Shown: positions 1-6,985 of the stretch, piece by piece | Numbering within the stretch: the stretch's first letter is position 1 | Layout of the letters: every line of letters starts with the position of its first letter | Source of the DNA: a bacterium | GTDB taxonomy: Bacteria > Krumholzibacteriota > Krumholzibacteria > LZORAL124-64-63 | NCBI GenBank assembly: GCA_021767885.1 | Contig: JAASSM010000009.1 | Coordinates: 1 to 12,447 of the forward strand | DNA: 12,447 nt | Direction of reading: 5' to 3' | Position numbers and translations under genes: made by a program | Notes under the pieces: generated by a model | What the model was told of the DNA's origin: nothing | The model's database searches: none | The model's input: the letters and a program-made list of their open reading frames with translations, nothing else

Positions 1-122
1 GGATCGATATCGGCCTTGCGGCAGATCTCGGTGGCCCGGTAGGGGCCGATCCCGTAGATGTACGTCAGGGACGTCGCGATCCGCTTCTCGTTCGGAATGT
101 CGACGCCGGCAATGCGTGCCAC
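1..122 (-). CDS. rpsM: 30S ribosomal protein S13, N-terminal fragment (window edge)
   Basis: S13 sits in the head of the small subunit, contacts the P-site tRNA and forms a bridge to the large subunit. Only the first 40 codons are present; the gene runs off the low-coordinate edge, so this is not a real truncation. The visible protein begins (M)[13 protein letters not shown] and continues through [15 protein letters not shown], the classic S13 start with its helix-two-turn-helix entry. The start is GTG at 122-120: no ATG lies in a suitable place, and an AAAGGAG Shine-Dalgarno (130-136) stands seven bases upstream. It follows rpmJ after 81 bases, the usual alpha-operon order; rpsK would be expected next, outside the window. 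Confidence 0.95.
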   Translation of the reverse strand, partial: MARIAGVDIPNEKRIATSLTYIYGIGPYRATEICRKADID

Positions 123-203
123 TTCCTGGCTCCTTTCGTGGTCCTGGCTCCGGTCCGCCGCGGCTTGCGAGCGCCGTCGGCCCCGGCGGCCGGTGGGGGC
201 TGG

Positions 204-317
204 TTACCCCTGCCGCTGGTTATGGCGGCGGTTGATGCAGATCACGCGCACGACGTTCTCGCGGCGGATGATCTTGCATTTCGGGCAGATCTTCTTGACG
301 GAACTGCGAACCTTCAT
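204..317 (-). CDS. rpmJ: 50S ribosomal protein L36
   Basis: L36 is the smallest large-subunit protein and stabilises 23S rRNA near the base of the L7/L12 stalk. The product is 37 residues, the standard bacterial length, beginning [15 protein letters not shown] and ending NRRHNQRQG. The zinc ligands are intact (C11, C14, C27, H32), so this is the zinc-binding form and not the cysteine-free paralogue some bacteria use under zinc starvation. A GGAGG Shine-Dalgarno lies seven bases before the ATG. The gene follows infA after 20 bases and precedes rpsM, the usual infA-rpmJ-rpsM arrangement. Confidence 0.97.
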   Translation of the reverse strand: MKVRSSVKKICPKCKIIRRENVVRVICINRRHNQRQG

Positions 318-337
318 GATGTCTCCTCCGGGCGGTC

Positions 338-556
338 CTACTTGTACCGGTAGGTGATGCGCCCTCGGGTCAAGTCGTAGGGCGACAGTTCGACGGTCAC
401 CTTGTCGCCGGGCAGGATGCGGATGAAGTGCATGCGCATCTTGCCGGAGACGTGGGCGAGCACCACGTGGCCGTTCTCGAGCTCCACCCGGAACATGGCG
501 TTGGGCAGAGCCTCGATCACGATCCCTTCGACGCTGATTCCCTCTTCCTTCGCCAT
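338..556 (-). CDS. infA: translation initiation factor IF-1
   Basis: IF-1 binds the A-site region of the 30S subunit during initiation and works with IF-2 and IF-3 to select the initiator tRNA. The 72-residue product has the usual bacterial length and is a single OB fold. Family signatures are visible: [20 protein letters not shown] at the start, then [20 protein letters not shown], and the C-terminal [14 protein letters not shown]. The ATG follows the map stop codon by three bases. Its AAGGAG Shine-Dalgarno lies within the last codons of map, so the two genes are probably translationally coupled. Confidence 0.98.
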   Translation of the reverse strand: MAKEEGISVEGIVIEALPNAMFRVELENGHVVLAHVSGKMRMHFIRILPGDKVTVELSPYDLTRGRITYRYK

Positions 557-559
557 CGA

Positions 560-1354
560 CTACTCTCCTTGCGCCATGCGGCGGGGGCGATCGGTCAGGA
601 CCCGCGGCCCCGCGTCGGTCACGGCCACCGTGTGCTCGAAGTGGGCCGAGAGCTTGCGATCGGCCGTGACCACGGTCCAGCCGTCCGCCAGCGTCACCAC
701 CCGCTTGGTGCCCTGGTTGATCATCGGCTCGATGGCGATGACCAGACCCGTGTCCATGATCGGGTCGGGCATGCTGAAGCAACGGTAGTTGGGCACCTGC
801 GGATCCTCGTGCATCTGCTGGCCGATGCCGTGTCCGACCAGCGTCTCCACCACCGCCAGGCCCTCGTCCCGCGCCAGGTTCTCGATGGCCGTCCCGATCA
901 CCGACAGCCGCTCCCCGGGAGCGATGGCCCCGATGCCGCGCCAGAGCGACTCCTCGGTGACCTCCAGCAGGCGCCGCGCCTCGCTCGAGATCTCGCCCAC
1001 GGGCATGGTCTCGGCGCTGTCGGCGTGCCAGCCGTCGTGGATCAGGCCGATGTCGATGCCGACCACGTCGCCATCGACCAGGACCCGGTCGCCCGGGATC
1101 CCGTGCACCACTTCCTCGTTCACCGAGATGCAGGCCGAGGCCGGAAAGCCGTGGTACCCCTTGAACGAGGGGGTACACCCCGCATCGCGGATCAGGCCCT
1201 CGAGGGCGCGGTCGATCTCGCCCGTGGTCGCGCCCGGGCGCACCATCTCGCGGACCTCGAGGAAGACGGAGGCCAGAATCTTGCCGCTGGCCGCCATCTT
1301 GTCAATCTCCTCCGGCGATTTCCGCCGGATCTTCAGCTTAGCCCAGGACACCAT
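560..1354 (-). CDS. map: methionine aminopeptidase, type I
   Basis: This metalloenzyme removes the initiator methionine from nascent proteins with a small second residue, acting co-translationally near the exit tunnel. The 264-residue product has the pita-bread fold of the type Ia family. The five expected metal ligands are visible: D101 (in GIDIG), D112 (HADSA), H175 (VGHGIG), E209 (IEPM) and E240 (FEHT). The substrate-binding histidines are H68 (YHGFP) and H182 (MHEDP). The ATG at 1354-1352 lies inside the end of adk, giving a 17-base overlap. Its ribosome site is modest (AAAGG four bases upstream, GGAGG further back), so re-initiation by ribosomes finishing adk is likely. The family signal starts around KSPEEIDKM, so a slightly later start cannot be excluded. 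Confidence 0.96.
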   Translation of the reverse strand: MVSWAKLKIRRKSPEEIDKMAASGKILASVFLEVREMVRPGATTGEIDRALEGLIRDAGCTPSFKGYHGFPASACISVNEEVVHGIPGDRVLVDGDVVGIDIGLIHDGWHADSAETMPVGEISSEARRLLEVTEESLWRGIGAIAPGERLSVIGTAIENLARDEGLAVVETLVGHGIGQQMHEDPQVPNYRCFSMPDPIMDTGLVIAIEPMINQGTKRVVTLADGWTVVTADRKLSAHFEHTVAVTDAGPRVLTDRPRRMAQGE

Positions 1355-1982
1355 TGAGCCTTTCGGCCACCTCCTGCGGCGTGCCCAGACCGGACACCTC
1401 CCGCAGGGGATACTGGCGTCCCAGCAGCTCGGCCGCCGGATCGGTCTGCGCCTGGAACACGGCCAGGCGCTCCCGGATGGTCTCCTCGCGATCGTCGTCG
1501 CGGACGAACAGGTCGTGGGCGCCGCACGTGGGGCAGGCCCCCGCCTCGCCGCCCGGCACCTGCTCGCGGCTGGTGGTCGCGTTGCAGGTGTGGCAGGACA
1601 GCCGCCCCGCCAGCCGCGCCACGATCACCTCGTCCGGCACGGACATGCGGATCACCGCGTGGATGGTCTGGTCCAGCTCGTCCAGCAGGCCGGTCAGGGC
1701 CTCGGCCTGGGCCACCGTCCGCGGGAACCCGTCCATCAGCCAGCCCAGCTGGGCGTCGTCCTCGGCCAGCCGCTTGCGGATCAGGTCGACCATGAGGTCG
1801 TCCGAGACCAGCTGCCCGGCCTTGAGCACCTGCGCCACCTGCTTGCCGAGGTCGCTCTGATCGTGCACCGCCGCGCGCAGGATGTTCCCGGTGGCGATGT
1901 GCACCATCTCGAAGCGCCGCGACAGTCCGGCGGCCTGCGTACCCTTGCCGACGCCCGGCGGGCCGATGAGGACCACGTTCAC
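1338..1982 (-). CDS. adk: adenylate kinase, zinc-lid type
   Basis: Adenylate kinase interconverts ATP plus AMP with two ADP in the cytoplasm. The 214-residue product carries the P-loop GPPGVGKGT (7-15), the NMP-binding region, and DGFPRT (84-89). Its long-form lid has four cysteines (C130, C133, C150, C153), which should bind a structural zinc. The RDDDREETIRERL segment after the lid is also typical. The usual TGD of the NMP-binding site reads TGN (residue 33), a small departure. I chose the GTG start at 1982-1980: it gives the standard MNVVLIGPPG opening, stands two bases after the secY stop, and has a GGAGG eight bases upstream. The end overlaps map by 17 bases. Confidence 0.97.
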   Translation of the reverse strand: MNVVLIGPPGVGKGTQAAGLSRRFEMVHIATGNILRAAVHDQSDLGKQVAQVLKAGQLVSDDLMVDLIRKRLAEDDAQLGWLMDGFPRTVAQAEALTGLLDELDQTIHAVIRMSVPDEVIVARLAGRLSCHTCNATTSREQVPGGEAGACPTCGAHDLFVRDDDREETIRERLAVFQAQTDPAAELLGRQYPLREVSGLGTPQEVAERLNGVLG

Positions 1983-1984
1983 GA

Positions 1985-3286
1985 TCAGGTCCTCCGCGCC
2001 CGCAGCCGGCCCTTGGCCATGAAACCGTCGTAGTGCCGCATCACCAGGTGCGACTCGATCTGCTGCAGCGTGTCCAGCGCCACGCCGACCACGATGAGCA
2101 GGCCCGTGCCGCCGAAGTAGAACGGCACGTTCAGGAAGTAGATCATCAGGTCGGGCAGCACCGCGATGGCGGCCAGGAAGATGGCGCCCGGCAGCGTCAC
2201 GCGGGTCAGGACACGGTCGATGTACTCGGCGGTCTTCGGCCCCGGGCGGACGCCGGGAATGAAGCCGCTCTGCTTCTTCAGGTTGTCCGCCACGTCCCGC
2301 GGGTTGAGGATCACCGCGGTGTAGAAGTAGGCGAACAGGATGATCATCGCCGAGTAGATGATCACGTAGATCAGGTGCGGCGGCGAGAACACCCGGGCCA
2401 GCTCCTGCCAGAAGGCGCTCTCGGGGAAGAAGCTGCCCAGGGTCGCCGGGAACATGATGATCGACTGCGCGAAGATGATGGGGATCACGCCGGCGGTGTT
2501 CACGCGCAGCGGGATGTGCGTGCTGGCGCCGCCGTAGACGCGCCGGCCCACGATCTTCTTGGCGTACTGCACCGGGATCTTCCGCTGGCCCTGCGTGATG
2601 GCTATGATGCCGGCGATCACCGCCAGCATGAACACCAGGATCAGCAGCAGCTTGAACCAGTGCAACGAGCCCTGCTGCAGCTGCTCGATGGTCAGCAGGA
2701 TGTCGAACGGGTAGCGGGCGATGATCCCGATGAAGATGATCAGCGAGATGCCGTTGCCGATGCCCCGTTCGGTGATCTGCTCGCCGAGCCACATCACCAG
2801 GATGGTGCCGGTGGTGAGCGTGAGCACGAACATGGCCTGGAAGGCGACGCCCGGGCTGGCCACCACGCCCATGCCCTGCACGGCGAAGCTCATGCCGAAG
2901 CTCTGCACCAGCGCCAGACCCACCGTGCCGTAGCGCGTGATCTGGGTGATCTTCTTGCGGCCCTCCTCGCCCTCCTTGGCCAGCTTCTCGAAGTACGGCA
3001 CCACCGCCTGCAGCAGCTGCAGGATGATGGAGGCGCTGATGTAGGGCATGATGCCCAGGGCGAAGATGGTCGCGTTGCTCAGGTTGCCGCCGGAGAACAT
3101 GTCGTACAGGCCGGCCAGCGATCCCTCCAGGTTCCCGAAGAAATCGGCCATGGCCGCGCGGTCGATGCCCGGCACGGGGATGTGGCTCCCCAGCCGGTAG
3201 ATGGCGAGGATGAACGCCGTGAACAGGATCCGCCGCTTCAGCTCGGGGATCTTGAACATCGATTGGTAGCTGCCAGCGAGATTCAA
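1985..3286 (-). CDS. secY: protein translocase subunit SecY
   Basis: SecY is the channel of the Sec translocon in the inner membrane and works with SecE, SecG and SecA. At 433 residues it has the usual length, with about ten hydrophobic segments. Landmarks in order are GSHIPVPGID (33-42), the plug and TM2 region ending PYISASIILQLL (81-92), LGEQITERGIGNGIS (167-181), QGQRKIPVQYAK (232-243), the pore-helix region HIPLRVNTAGVIP (257-269), PGVRPGPKTAEYIDRVL (344-360) and the cytoplasmic tail ESHLVMRHYDGFM. The start is a TTG at 3286-3284 preceded by AAAGGA; an ATG at codon 10 has no visible ribosome site. The gene follows rplO after 43 bases and adk after a further two, as in many spc clusters. 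Confidence 0.95.
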   Translation of the reverse strand: MNLAGSYQSMFKIPELKRRILFTAFILAIYRLGSHIPVPGIDRAAMADFFGNLEGSLAGLYDMFSGGNLSNATIFALGIMPYISASIILQLLQAVVPYFEKLAKEGEEGRKKITQITRYGTVGLALVQSFGMSFAVQGMGVVASPGVAFQAMFVLTLTTGTILVMWLGEQITERGIGNGISLIIFIGIIARYPFDILLTIEQLQQGSLHWFKLLLILVFMLAVIAGIIAITQGQRKIPVQYAKKIVGRRVYGGASTHIPLRVNTAGVIPIIFAQSIIMFPATLGSFFPESAFWQELARVFSPPHLIYVIIYSAMIILFAYFYTAVILNPRDVADNLKKQSGFIPGVRPGPKTAEYIDRVLTRVTLPGAIFLAAIAVLPDLMIYFLNVPFYFGGTGLLIVVGVALDTLQQIESHLVMRHYDGFMAKGRLRARRT

Positions 3287-3329
3287 GGCTGCTTCCTTTG
3301 CATTGGGTGCGCGCCTGCGGGCCTGTGGC

Positions 3330-3782
3330 CTACTGCTCCTTGACGGTCACCGAACCGCCGGCCGCCTCGATGGCCTTGATCGCCGCCTGGCTGGCGCGAT
3401 CGACCTCGACGGTCAGCTGCTTCTGCAACGTGCCGCGGCCGAGCAGCTTCACCGGCCGCTCCGGATGCTTGACGAGCCCCACCCCGGCCAGGGCGATGGA
3501 ATTGACCGTCTGGCCGGCCTCGAAGCGGTCCTCCAGCTGATCCAGGTTCACCAGCTGGTACTGCTTCTTGAAGATGTTGGTGAAGCCGCGCTTGGGCAGG
3601 CGGCGGTTCAGGGGCATCTGGCCGCCCTCGAACCACGGCGAGACGCCGCCGCCGGAGCGGGCCTTCTGGCCCTTGTGCCCGCGGCCGCCGGTCTTGCCCT
3701 GACCGGACGCCGGGCCACGGCCGCGGCGCTTCTTCTCGCGGTTGGCGCCGCGGGGCGCCTGGATGTCGTTGAGCTTCAGCAT
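3330..3782 (-). CDS. rplO: 50S ribosomal protein L15
   Basis: L15 is a late-binding large-subunit protein with a long basic extension that threads through 23S rRNA. The 150-residue product shows the expected Gly/Arg/Lys-rich N-terminus (RRGRGPASGQGKTGGRGHKG), then GFEGGQMPL-like WFEGGQMPLNRRLPKRGF, and a compact C-terminal domain ending GGSVTVKEQ. It starts one base after the rpmD stop. Its GAGGTG ribosome site lies within the last codons of rpmD, so coupling is likely. The next gene downstream is secY. Confidence 0.97.
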   Translation of the reverse strand: MLKLNDIQAPRGANREKKRRGRGPASGQGKTGGRGHKGQKARSGGGVSPWFEGGQMPLNRRLPKRGFTNIFKKQYQLVNLDQLEDRFEAGQTVNSIALAGVGLVKHPERPVKLLGRGTLQKQLTVEVDRASQAAIKAIEAAGGSVTVKEQ

Positions 3783-3783
3783 G

Positions 3784-3966
3784 CTACTTCACCTCTTCGA
3801 CCCGCACCAGGTGCCGCACCTTGTGCAGCATGCCCCGGATGGCGGGGGTATCCTCGTGGGTCACGGTCATCTGGTGGTGCCGCAGACCGAGGGCCTCGAT
3901 CACCCGCCGGTGCGGCTGGGGACGGCCGATGGTGCTGCGGATCTGGGTGACCTTCAGCTTACTCAT
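3784..3966 (-). CDS. rpmD: 50S ribosomal protein L30
   Basis: L30 is a small large-subunit protein, absent from some bacterial lineages but present here. The 60-residue product is the usual short bacterial form: [20 protein letters not shown], then [12 protein letters not shown] and the basic end HLVRVEEVK. The ATG lies inside the end of rpsE, with an 8-base overlap, and an AGGAGG site stands nine bases upstream within rpsE. The stop codon is one base before rplO. The tight spacing on both sides indicates coupled translation of S5, L30 and L15. Confidence 0.96.
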   Translation of the reverse strand: MSKLKVTQIRSTIGRPQPHRRVIEALGLRHHQMTVTHEDTPAIRGMLHKVRHLVRVEEVK

Positions 3967-4750
3967 CGCTGGCAGCCTCCTGCTCCGGGCCGGCGTCCGC
4001 GGCCGGCGCGTCCGCGGCCGGCCTGCTCTCGGCCTTCTCCGGGCGCTTCTCGCCGGGCGTGGCCAGGCCGAGCACCTCGGGCACGGTCAGACCGCGCTTG
4101 GCGGCGAAGTCCTCCACCGACCGCAGCTGGCGCAGCCCGTCCATGGTGGCCTTGACCACGTTGTTCGGGTTCCGCGAACCGAGCTGCTTGGTCAGGATGT
4201 TGCGGATGCCCGCCGCCTCGAGGATGGCGCGCACGCCGCCGGCGGCGATCACCCCGGTACCGGGCGTGGCCGGCTTCAGGAGCACGCGGCTCGAGCCGAA
4301 GCGACCGATCACCTGGTAGGGGATGGTGTCGCCCACCATGGCCACCTTGAGCTGCGCCTGCCGCGCGGCCTCGCCGGCCTTGCGGATGGCGTCGCTGATC
4401 TCGTTGGCCTTGCCCATGGAGACGCCCACGCGCCCCTTGCCGTCGCCCACGGTGACGATGGCGCTGAAGCTGAAGCGCCGGCCGCCCTTCACCACCTTGG
4501 CCACGCGGTTGATGTTGATCACGTTCTCGAGCAGGTCGGACTGCTCGCGATCGCGACGATCACCCCGCGGACCGCCGGGGCCGCCACGGCCGGGACCACG
4601 CCCGCCAGGGCCACCCGGGCCGCCACGACCAGGGCCACGACCACCCGGACCGCCGGGACCACGTCCACCGGGACCACCGGGACCACGTCCACCGCCACGT
4701 CCTCCGCGCGGGGGGCCACCGGGGCGAGTGTTGTTGTTCATATCCGCCAT
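3959..4750 (-). CDS. rpsE: 30S ribosomal protein S5 with Gly/Arg/Pro-rich N-terminal extension and acidic tail
   Basis: S5 lies on the solvent side of the small subunit, where with S3 and S4 it lines the mRNA entry channel and affects decoding accuracy. The conserved core spans roughly residues 69-228: [29 protein letters not shown], then [19 protein letters not shown] and [12 protein letters not shown]. The protein is 263 residues, against about 166 in E. coli. The excess is a low-complexity start (about residues 8-66, Gly/Arg/Pro with four RGG triplets) and an Ala/acidic tail (229-263). The ATG at 4750 is preferred over the one three codons later because AGGA sits five bases before it. The gene overlaps rpmD by 8 bases and follows rplR after 52. 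The core identification is certain; any role for the extensions is unknown. Confidence 0.97.
   Translation of the reverse strand: MADMNNNTRPGGPPRGGRGGGRGPGGPGGRGPGGPGGRGPGRGGPGGPGGRGPGRGGPGGPRGDRRDREQSDLLENVININRVAKVVKGGRRFSFSAIVTVGDGKGRVGVSMGKANEISDAIRKAGEAARQAQLKVAMVGDTIPYQVIGRFGSSRVLLKPATPGTGVIAAGGVRAILEAAGIRNILTKQLGSRNPNNVVKATMDGLRQLRSVEDFAAKRGLTVPEVLGLATPGEKRPEKAESRPAADAPAADAGPEQEAASDE
4568..4693 (-). repeat. in-frame tandem repeats coding the S5 Gly/Arg/Pro extension
   Basis: Inside rpsE, residues 20-61 form two 8-residue units (GGRGPGGP, residues 20-35) followed by two 13-residue units ([13 protein letters not shown], residues 36-61). The two 24-base units (4670-4693 and 4646-4669) differ at two bases. 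The two 39-base units (4607-4645 and 4568-4606) differ at nine bases, all at third codon positions, so the proteins are identical. The stretch is a coding low-complexity repeat, not a mobile or intergenic element. Confidence 0.9.
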
Positions 4751-4776
4751 CGGGTTCCTGCTCCTGTCTGCGGTGC

Positions 4777-4794
4777 GCCCGGCCGGAGCCGGGC
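4777..4794 (-). other. inverted repeat between rplR and rpsE
   Basis: A perfect 7-base inverted repeat (GCCCGGC / GCCGGGC) with a four-base loop begins eight bases after the rplR stop codon. No T-rich run follows in the direction of transcription, so a classical intrinsic terminator is unlikely. It could be an mRNA hairpin that protects or separates the two coding regions. Confidence 0.5.
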
Positions 4795-4802
4795 AGGGCA
4801 CT

Positions 4803-5174
4803 CTAGAACTTCAGTCCACCGTCGCGGGCGCCCTGGGCCAGCGCCGCCACGCGCCCGTGGTAGAGATAGCCGTTGCGGTCGAAGACCACGGTCTGGACGC
4901 CGCTGGCCGTGGCCTGCTCGGCAATGGCCTTGCCCACGCGGTAGGCCAGCGCCCGCTTGCCCTCGTAGCCCTCGGGCAGCTCGACCTCGCCCGCGCGCTG
5001 GCCGTCGGCGGAGACCAGGGTGCGGCCCTCGTCGTCGTTCACCAGCTGCGCGTAGATGTTGCGGTGGCTGCGGAAGACGGTCAGCCGCGGCTTGTCGGCG
5101 GTGCCGTGCAGCCGCCGGCGCACGCGGTGCTTCCGCTTGAGCCGGGCGCTGAGCCTCGTGTTCTTGGCACTCAT
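4803..5174 (-). CDS. rplR: 50S ribosomal protein L18
   Basis: L18 binds 5S rRNA together with L5 and anchors it in the central protuberance. The 123-residue product has the basic N-terminal arm ([15 protein letters not shown]), then [29 protein letters not shown] and the terminal [18 protein letters not shown] followed by GARDGGLKF, which is the family signature. The ATG at 5174 gives the standard MSAKN-type start and has GGAGG nine bases upstream. The frame stays open further back, but only as a shadow of rplF. The gene lies 26 bases after rplF and 52 before rpsE. Confidence 0.97.
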   Translation of the reverse strand: MSAKNTRLSARLKRKHRVRRRLHGTADKPRLTVFRSHRNIYAQLVNDDEGRTLVSADGQRAGEVELPEGYEGKRALAYRVGKAIAEQATASGVQTVVFDRNGYLYHGRVAALAQGARDGGLKF

Positions 5175-5200
5175 CGTCGTTCTCCTCCGGCGGGCACCGA

Positions 5201-5740
5201 TTACTTGCCCGCGGCCTTGCCGGCCTTGCGAATGATCGTCTCGCCCTCGTAACGGATGCCCTTGCCCTTGTACGGCTCGGGCTTGCGGAAGGCGCGGATC
5301 TCCGCCGCCACCTGACCGACCTGCTGCTTGTCGGCGCCCTTGACCACGATCTTGGTGGGCTCGGGACACTCGATGGTGATGCCCTCGGGGATGGGGTACT
5401 CGAGCGGATGGCTGAACTGCAGCTGCAGATCGAGCACCTTGCCCTTGACCTGGGCGCGGTAGCCCACGCCCTCGATCTCGAGGGTCCGGGTCCAGCCCTC
5501 GGTCACGCCGACCACCTGGTTGGCGATCAGGGCCCGCACCAGGCCGTGGTAAGCCTTCATGGGCTTGCTCTCGTCCGGGCGCTTGATGGTCAGGGTGCCA
5601 TCCTCCTGCTCGTAGAGCAGCCCCTCGGGCACGTGCTGACGCAGCTCGCCCTTGGGCCCCTTGACCACGGACACGCCGTCGGCGACGCTGACGGTCACGC
5701 CGCTGGGGATGGTGATGGGGTAATTGCCGATGCGAGACAT
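5201..5740 (-). CDS. rplF: 50S ribosomal protein L6
   Basis: L6 sits near the factor-binding centre and the sarcin-ricin loop of the large subunit. The 179-residue product has the expected two similar alpha/beta domains. The start MSRIGNYPITIPSGVTV and the segment VVKGPKGELRQHVPEG mark the first. GVGYRAQVKG and the C-terminal signature RKPEPYKGKGIRYEGE mark the second. A GGAGG site stands seven bases before the ATG. It lies between rpsH (25 bases upstream) and rplR (26 bases downstream), the usual spc order. Confidence 0.98.
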   Translation of the reverse strand: MSRIGNYPITIPSGVTVSVADGVSVVKGPKGELRQHVPEGLLYEQEDGTLTIKRPDESKPMKAYHGLVRALIANQVVGVTEGWTRTLEIEGVGYRAQVKGKVLDLQLQFSHPLEYPIPEGITIECPEPTKIVVKGADKQQVGQVAAEIRAFRKPEPYKGKGIRYEGETIIRKAGKAAGK

Positions 5741-5765
5741 TGCGCTTCCTCCGCGGCCTGACGGC

Positions 5766-6173
5766 TTACCAGACCTCGCAAATCACCTCGCCACCGATGC
5801 CGCGGCTGCGGCACTGGTGACCGGTGAGGATGCCCTGGTTCGTGCTCAGAATGGAGATGCCGTAGCCACCGCACACCTTGGGGATGCGGTCCTTGCCGGC
5901 GAACACCCGCCGACCCGGTCGGCTGATGCGGCGGATGCCCTCGATCACGCCCGTGCGCTGGCCGTCGCGGTCGTAGTACTTCAGGTACAGACGCAGCGTG
6001 CCCTGGGCGTTGTCCGAGATCTCCTCGTACTTCTGGATGTACCCCTGCTCCCGCAGCACCGCGGCGATGTCTCGCTTGGTGCCCGAAGCCGGGATGTCCA
6101 CCTTGCGGTGGCCGGCCTGGATGGCGTTGCGGATCCGGGTCAGCATATCCGCGATGGGATCGGTCATGCTCAT
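5766..6173 (-). CDS. rpsH: 30S ribosomal protein S8
   Basis: S8 is a primary 16S rRNA-binding protein needed for assembly of the small-subunit central domain. In E. coli it also represses its own operon by binding the spc mRNA. The 135-residue product begins MSMTDPIADMLTRIRNAI, contains the rRNA-contact region STNQGILTGHQ and ends GIGGEVICEVW. The STxxG and GGE elements are conserved, while the residues between them are somewhat divergent. AGGAG lies seven bases before the ATG. I could not identify a convincing copy of the S8 rRNA target near rplE/rpsN by eye, so autoregulation here is unproven. Confidence 0.97.
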   Translation of the reverse strand: MSMTDPIADMLTRIRNAIQAGHRKVDIPASGTKRDIAAVLREQGYIQKYEEISDNAQGTLRLYLKYYDRDGQRTGVIEGIRRISRPGRRVFAGKDRIPKVCGGYGISILSTNQGILTGHQCRSRGIGGEVICEVW

Positions 6174-6195
6174 TGCTCGTCTCCTCGCGTACGCG

Positions 6196-6381
6196 CTACC
6201 AGCTGGCCTTCTTGACGCCCGGGATCATGCCCTCGAGGGCGAGTTCCCGGAAGCAGATGCGGCAGATTCCGAAACGCCGCAGGTACGCTCGAGAGCGACC
6301 ACAGCGTCGGCAGCGGTTGTAAGCCCGAACCTTGAACTTGGGCGGCCGGTTGGCCTTGGCGATCAGCGACTTGCGCGCCAA
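6196..6381 (-). CDS. rpsN: 30S ribosomal protein S14, zinc-binding (type Z)
   Basis: S14 is an assembly protein of the 30S head, close to S3 and S10. The 61-residue product is the short four-cysteine form, with ligands C24, C27, C40 and C43 (CRRC and CRIC), not the roughly 100-residue cysteine-free form of E. coli. The ends [16 protein letters not shown] and [11 protein letters not shown] are typical. The start codon is TTG at 6381-6379, supported by a near-ideal AAGGAGG seven bases upstream and by the canonical MARKS reading; no better ATG exists. It lies 12 bases after rplE, whose TAA stop adjoins this ribosome site, and 22 bases before rpsH. Confidence 0.97.
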   Translation of the reverse strand: MARKSLIAKANRPPKFKVRAYNRCRRCGRSRAYLRRFGICRICFRELALEGMIPGVKKASW

Positions 6382-6383
6382 TG

Positions 6384-6394
6384 CGTTTCCTCCT
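6384..6394 (-). promoter_or_regulatory. strong ribosome-binding site for rpsN, deciding a TTG start
   Basis: On the minus strand TTAAGGAGGAA runs from the rplE stop into the gap, placing AAGGAGG seven bases before the TTG of rpsN. It shows that TTG is the true initiator and that ribosomes ending rplE release directly on this site. Confidence 0.75.
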
Positions 6395-6948
6395 TAAGAG
6401 CGCCGGAACGGCATCCCGAGCAGACTGAGGAGCTCCCGGCCCTCTTCGTCCGTCTTGGCGGTGGTCACGATGGTCACGTTCATGCCCCGAGGCTCGTCCA
6501 CCTTGTCGTAGTCGATCTCGGGAAAGATCAGCTGGTCCTTCAGGCCCAGCGTGTAGTCGCCCGCGCCACTGAGGCGCACGGGCACGCCGCGGAAATCGCG
6601 GATACGCGGCAACGCCACGTTGATGAAGCGATCGAGGAACTCCCACATCCGCTCGCGACGCAGGGTCACGCGGCAACCGATGGTCATGCCCTCGCGGAGC
6701 TTGAAGTTCGAGATCGACTTGCGCGCCTTGGTGGGCACGGCCTTCTGGCCGGTGATGGCCTCCAGGTCCGCGATCGCCGCCTCGAGCGTCTTGGGGTTCT
6801 GGATCGCCCGGCCGAGGCCCATGTTCAGGACCACCTTGGTCGGCTGGGGCACCTGCATCGCGCTGCCGTACTGGAACTTCTCGTGCAGGGCGGCCCGGAC
6901 CTCCTGCTCGTAGGTCTCTCGCAGCCGCGGCTTGGTCTTGGCAGTCAT
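6394..6948 (-). CDS. rplE: 50S ribosomal protein L5
   Basis: L5 binds 5S rRNA with L18 in the central protuberance and contacts the P-site tRNA. The product contains [69 protein letters not shown], and a C-terminal [20 protein letters not shown] chose the ATG at 6948, giving 184 residues. It has GGAGG eight bases upstream, and the family usually begins near this point. An in-frame ATG at 6966 would add six residues (MTEEGQ), but those codons are the ribosome site itself and no good site precedes that ATG. The gene lies 37 bases after rplX. Confidence 0.96.
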   Translation of the reverse strand: MTAKTKPRLRETYEQEVRAALHEKFQYGSAMQVPQPTKVVLNMGLGRAIQNPKTLEAAIADLEAITGQKAVPTKARKSISNFKLREGMTIGCRVTLRRERMWEFLDRFINVALPRIRDFRGVPVRLSGAGDYTLGLKDQLIFPEIDYDKVDEPRGMNVTIVTTAKTDEEGRELLSLLGMPFRRS

Positions 6949-6985
6949 CTGACCTTCCTCCGTCATCCGTTTCCGACCGGCATCC

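Noticed and set aside
123..203. Possible internal promoter or S4-type regulatory structure before rpsM
   Set aside because: No -35/-10 pair is visible. The only stem (180-184 with 196-200) is short with an 11-base loop, and I cannot recognise a pseudoknot like the E. coli alpha-operon leader.
2033..3343. A 436-codon open frame on the plus strand opposite secY, and similar long plus-strand frames opposite map, rpsE and rplB
   Set aside because: They lie exactly antisense to clear ribosomal or secY genes. Their products are rich in His, Arg, Asp and Gly as expected of GC-rich shadow frames, and they show no recognisable domain.
4323..5252. Plus-strand frame with a collagen-like Pro/Gly repeat
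   Set aside because: It is the complement of the Gly/Arg/Pro repeat of rpsE. The synonymous-only differences fit the minus-strand frame, so the plus-strand reading is a mirror image.
6949..6966. Upstream in-frame ATG for L5 at 6966
   Set aside because: The added codons are the ribosome-binding site of the ATG at 6948. No good site precedes 6966, and L5 proteins usually begin near the later start.
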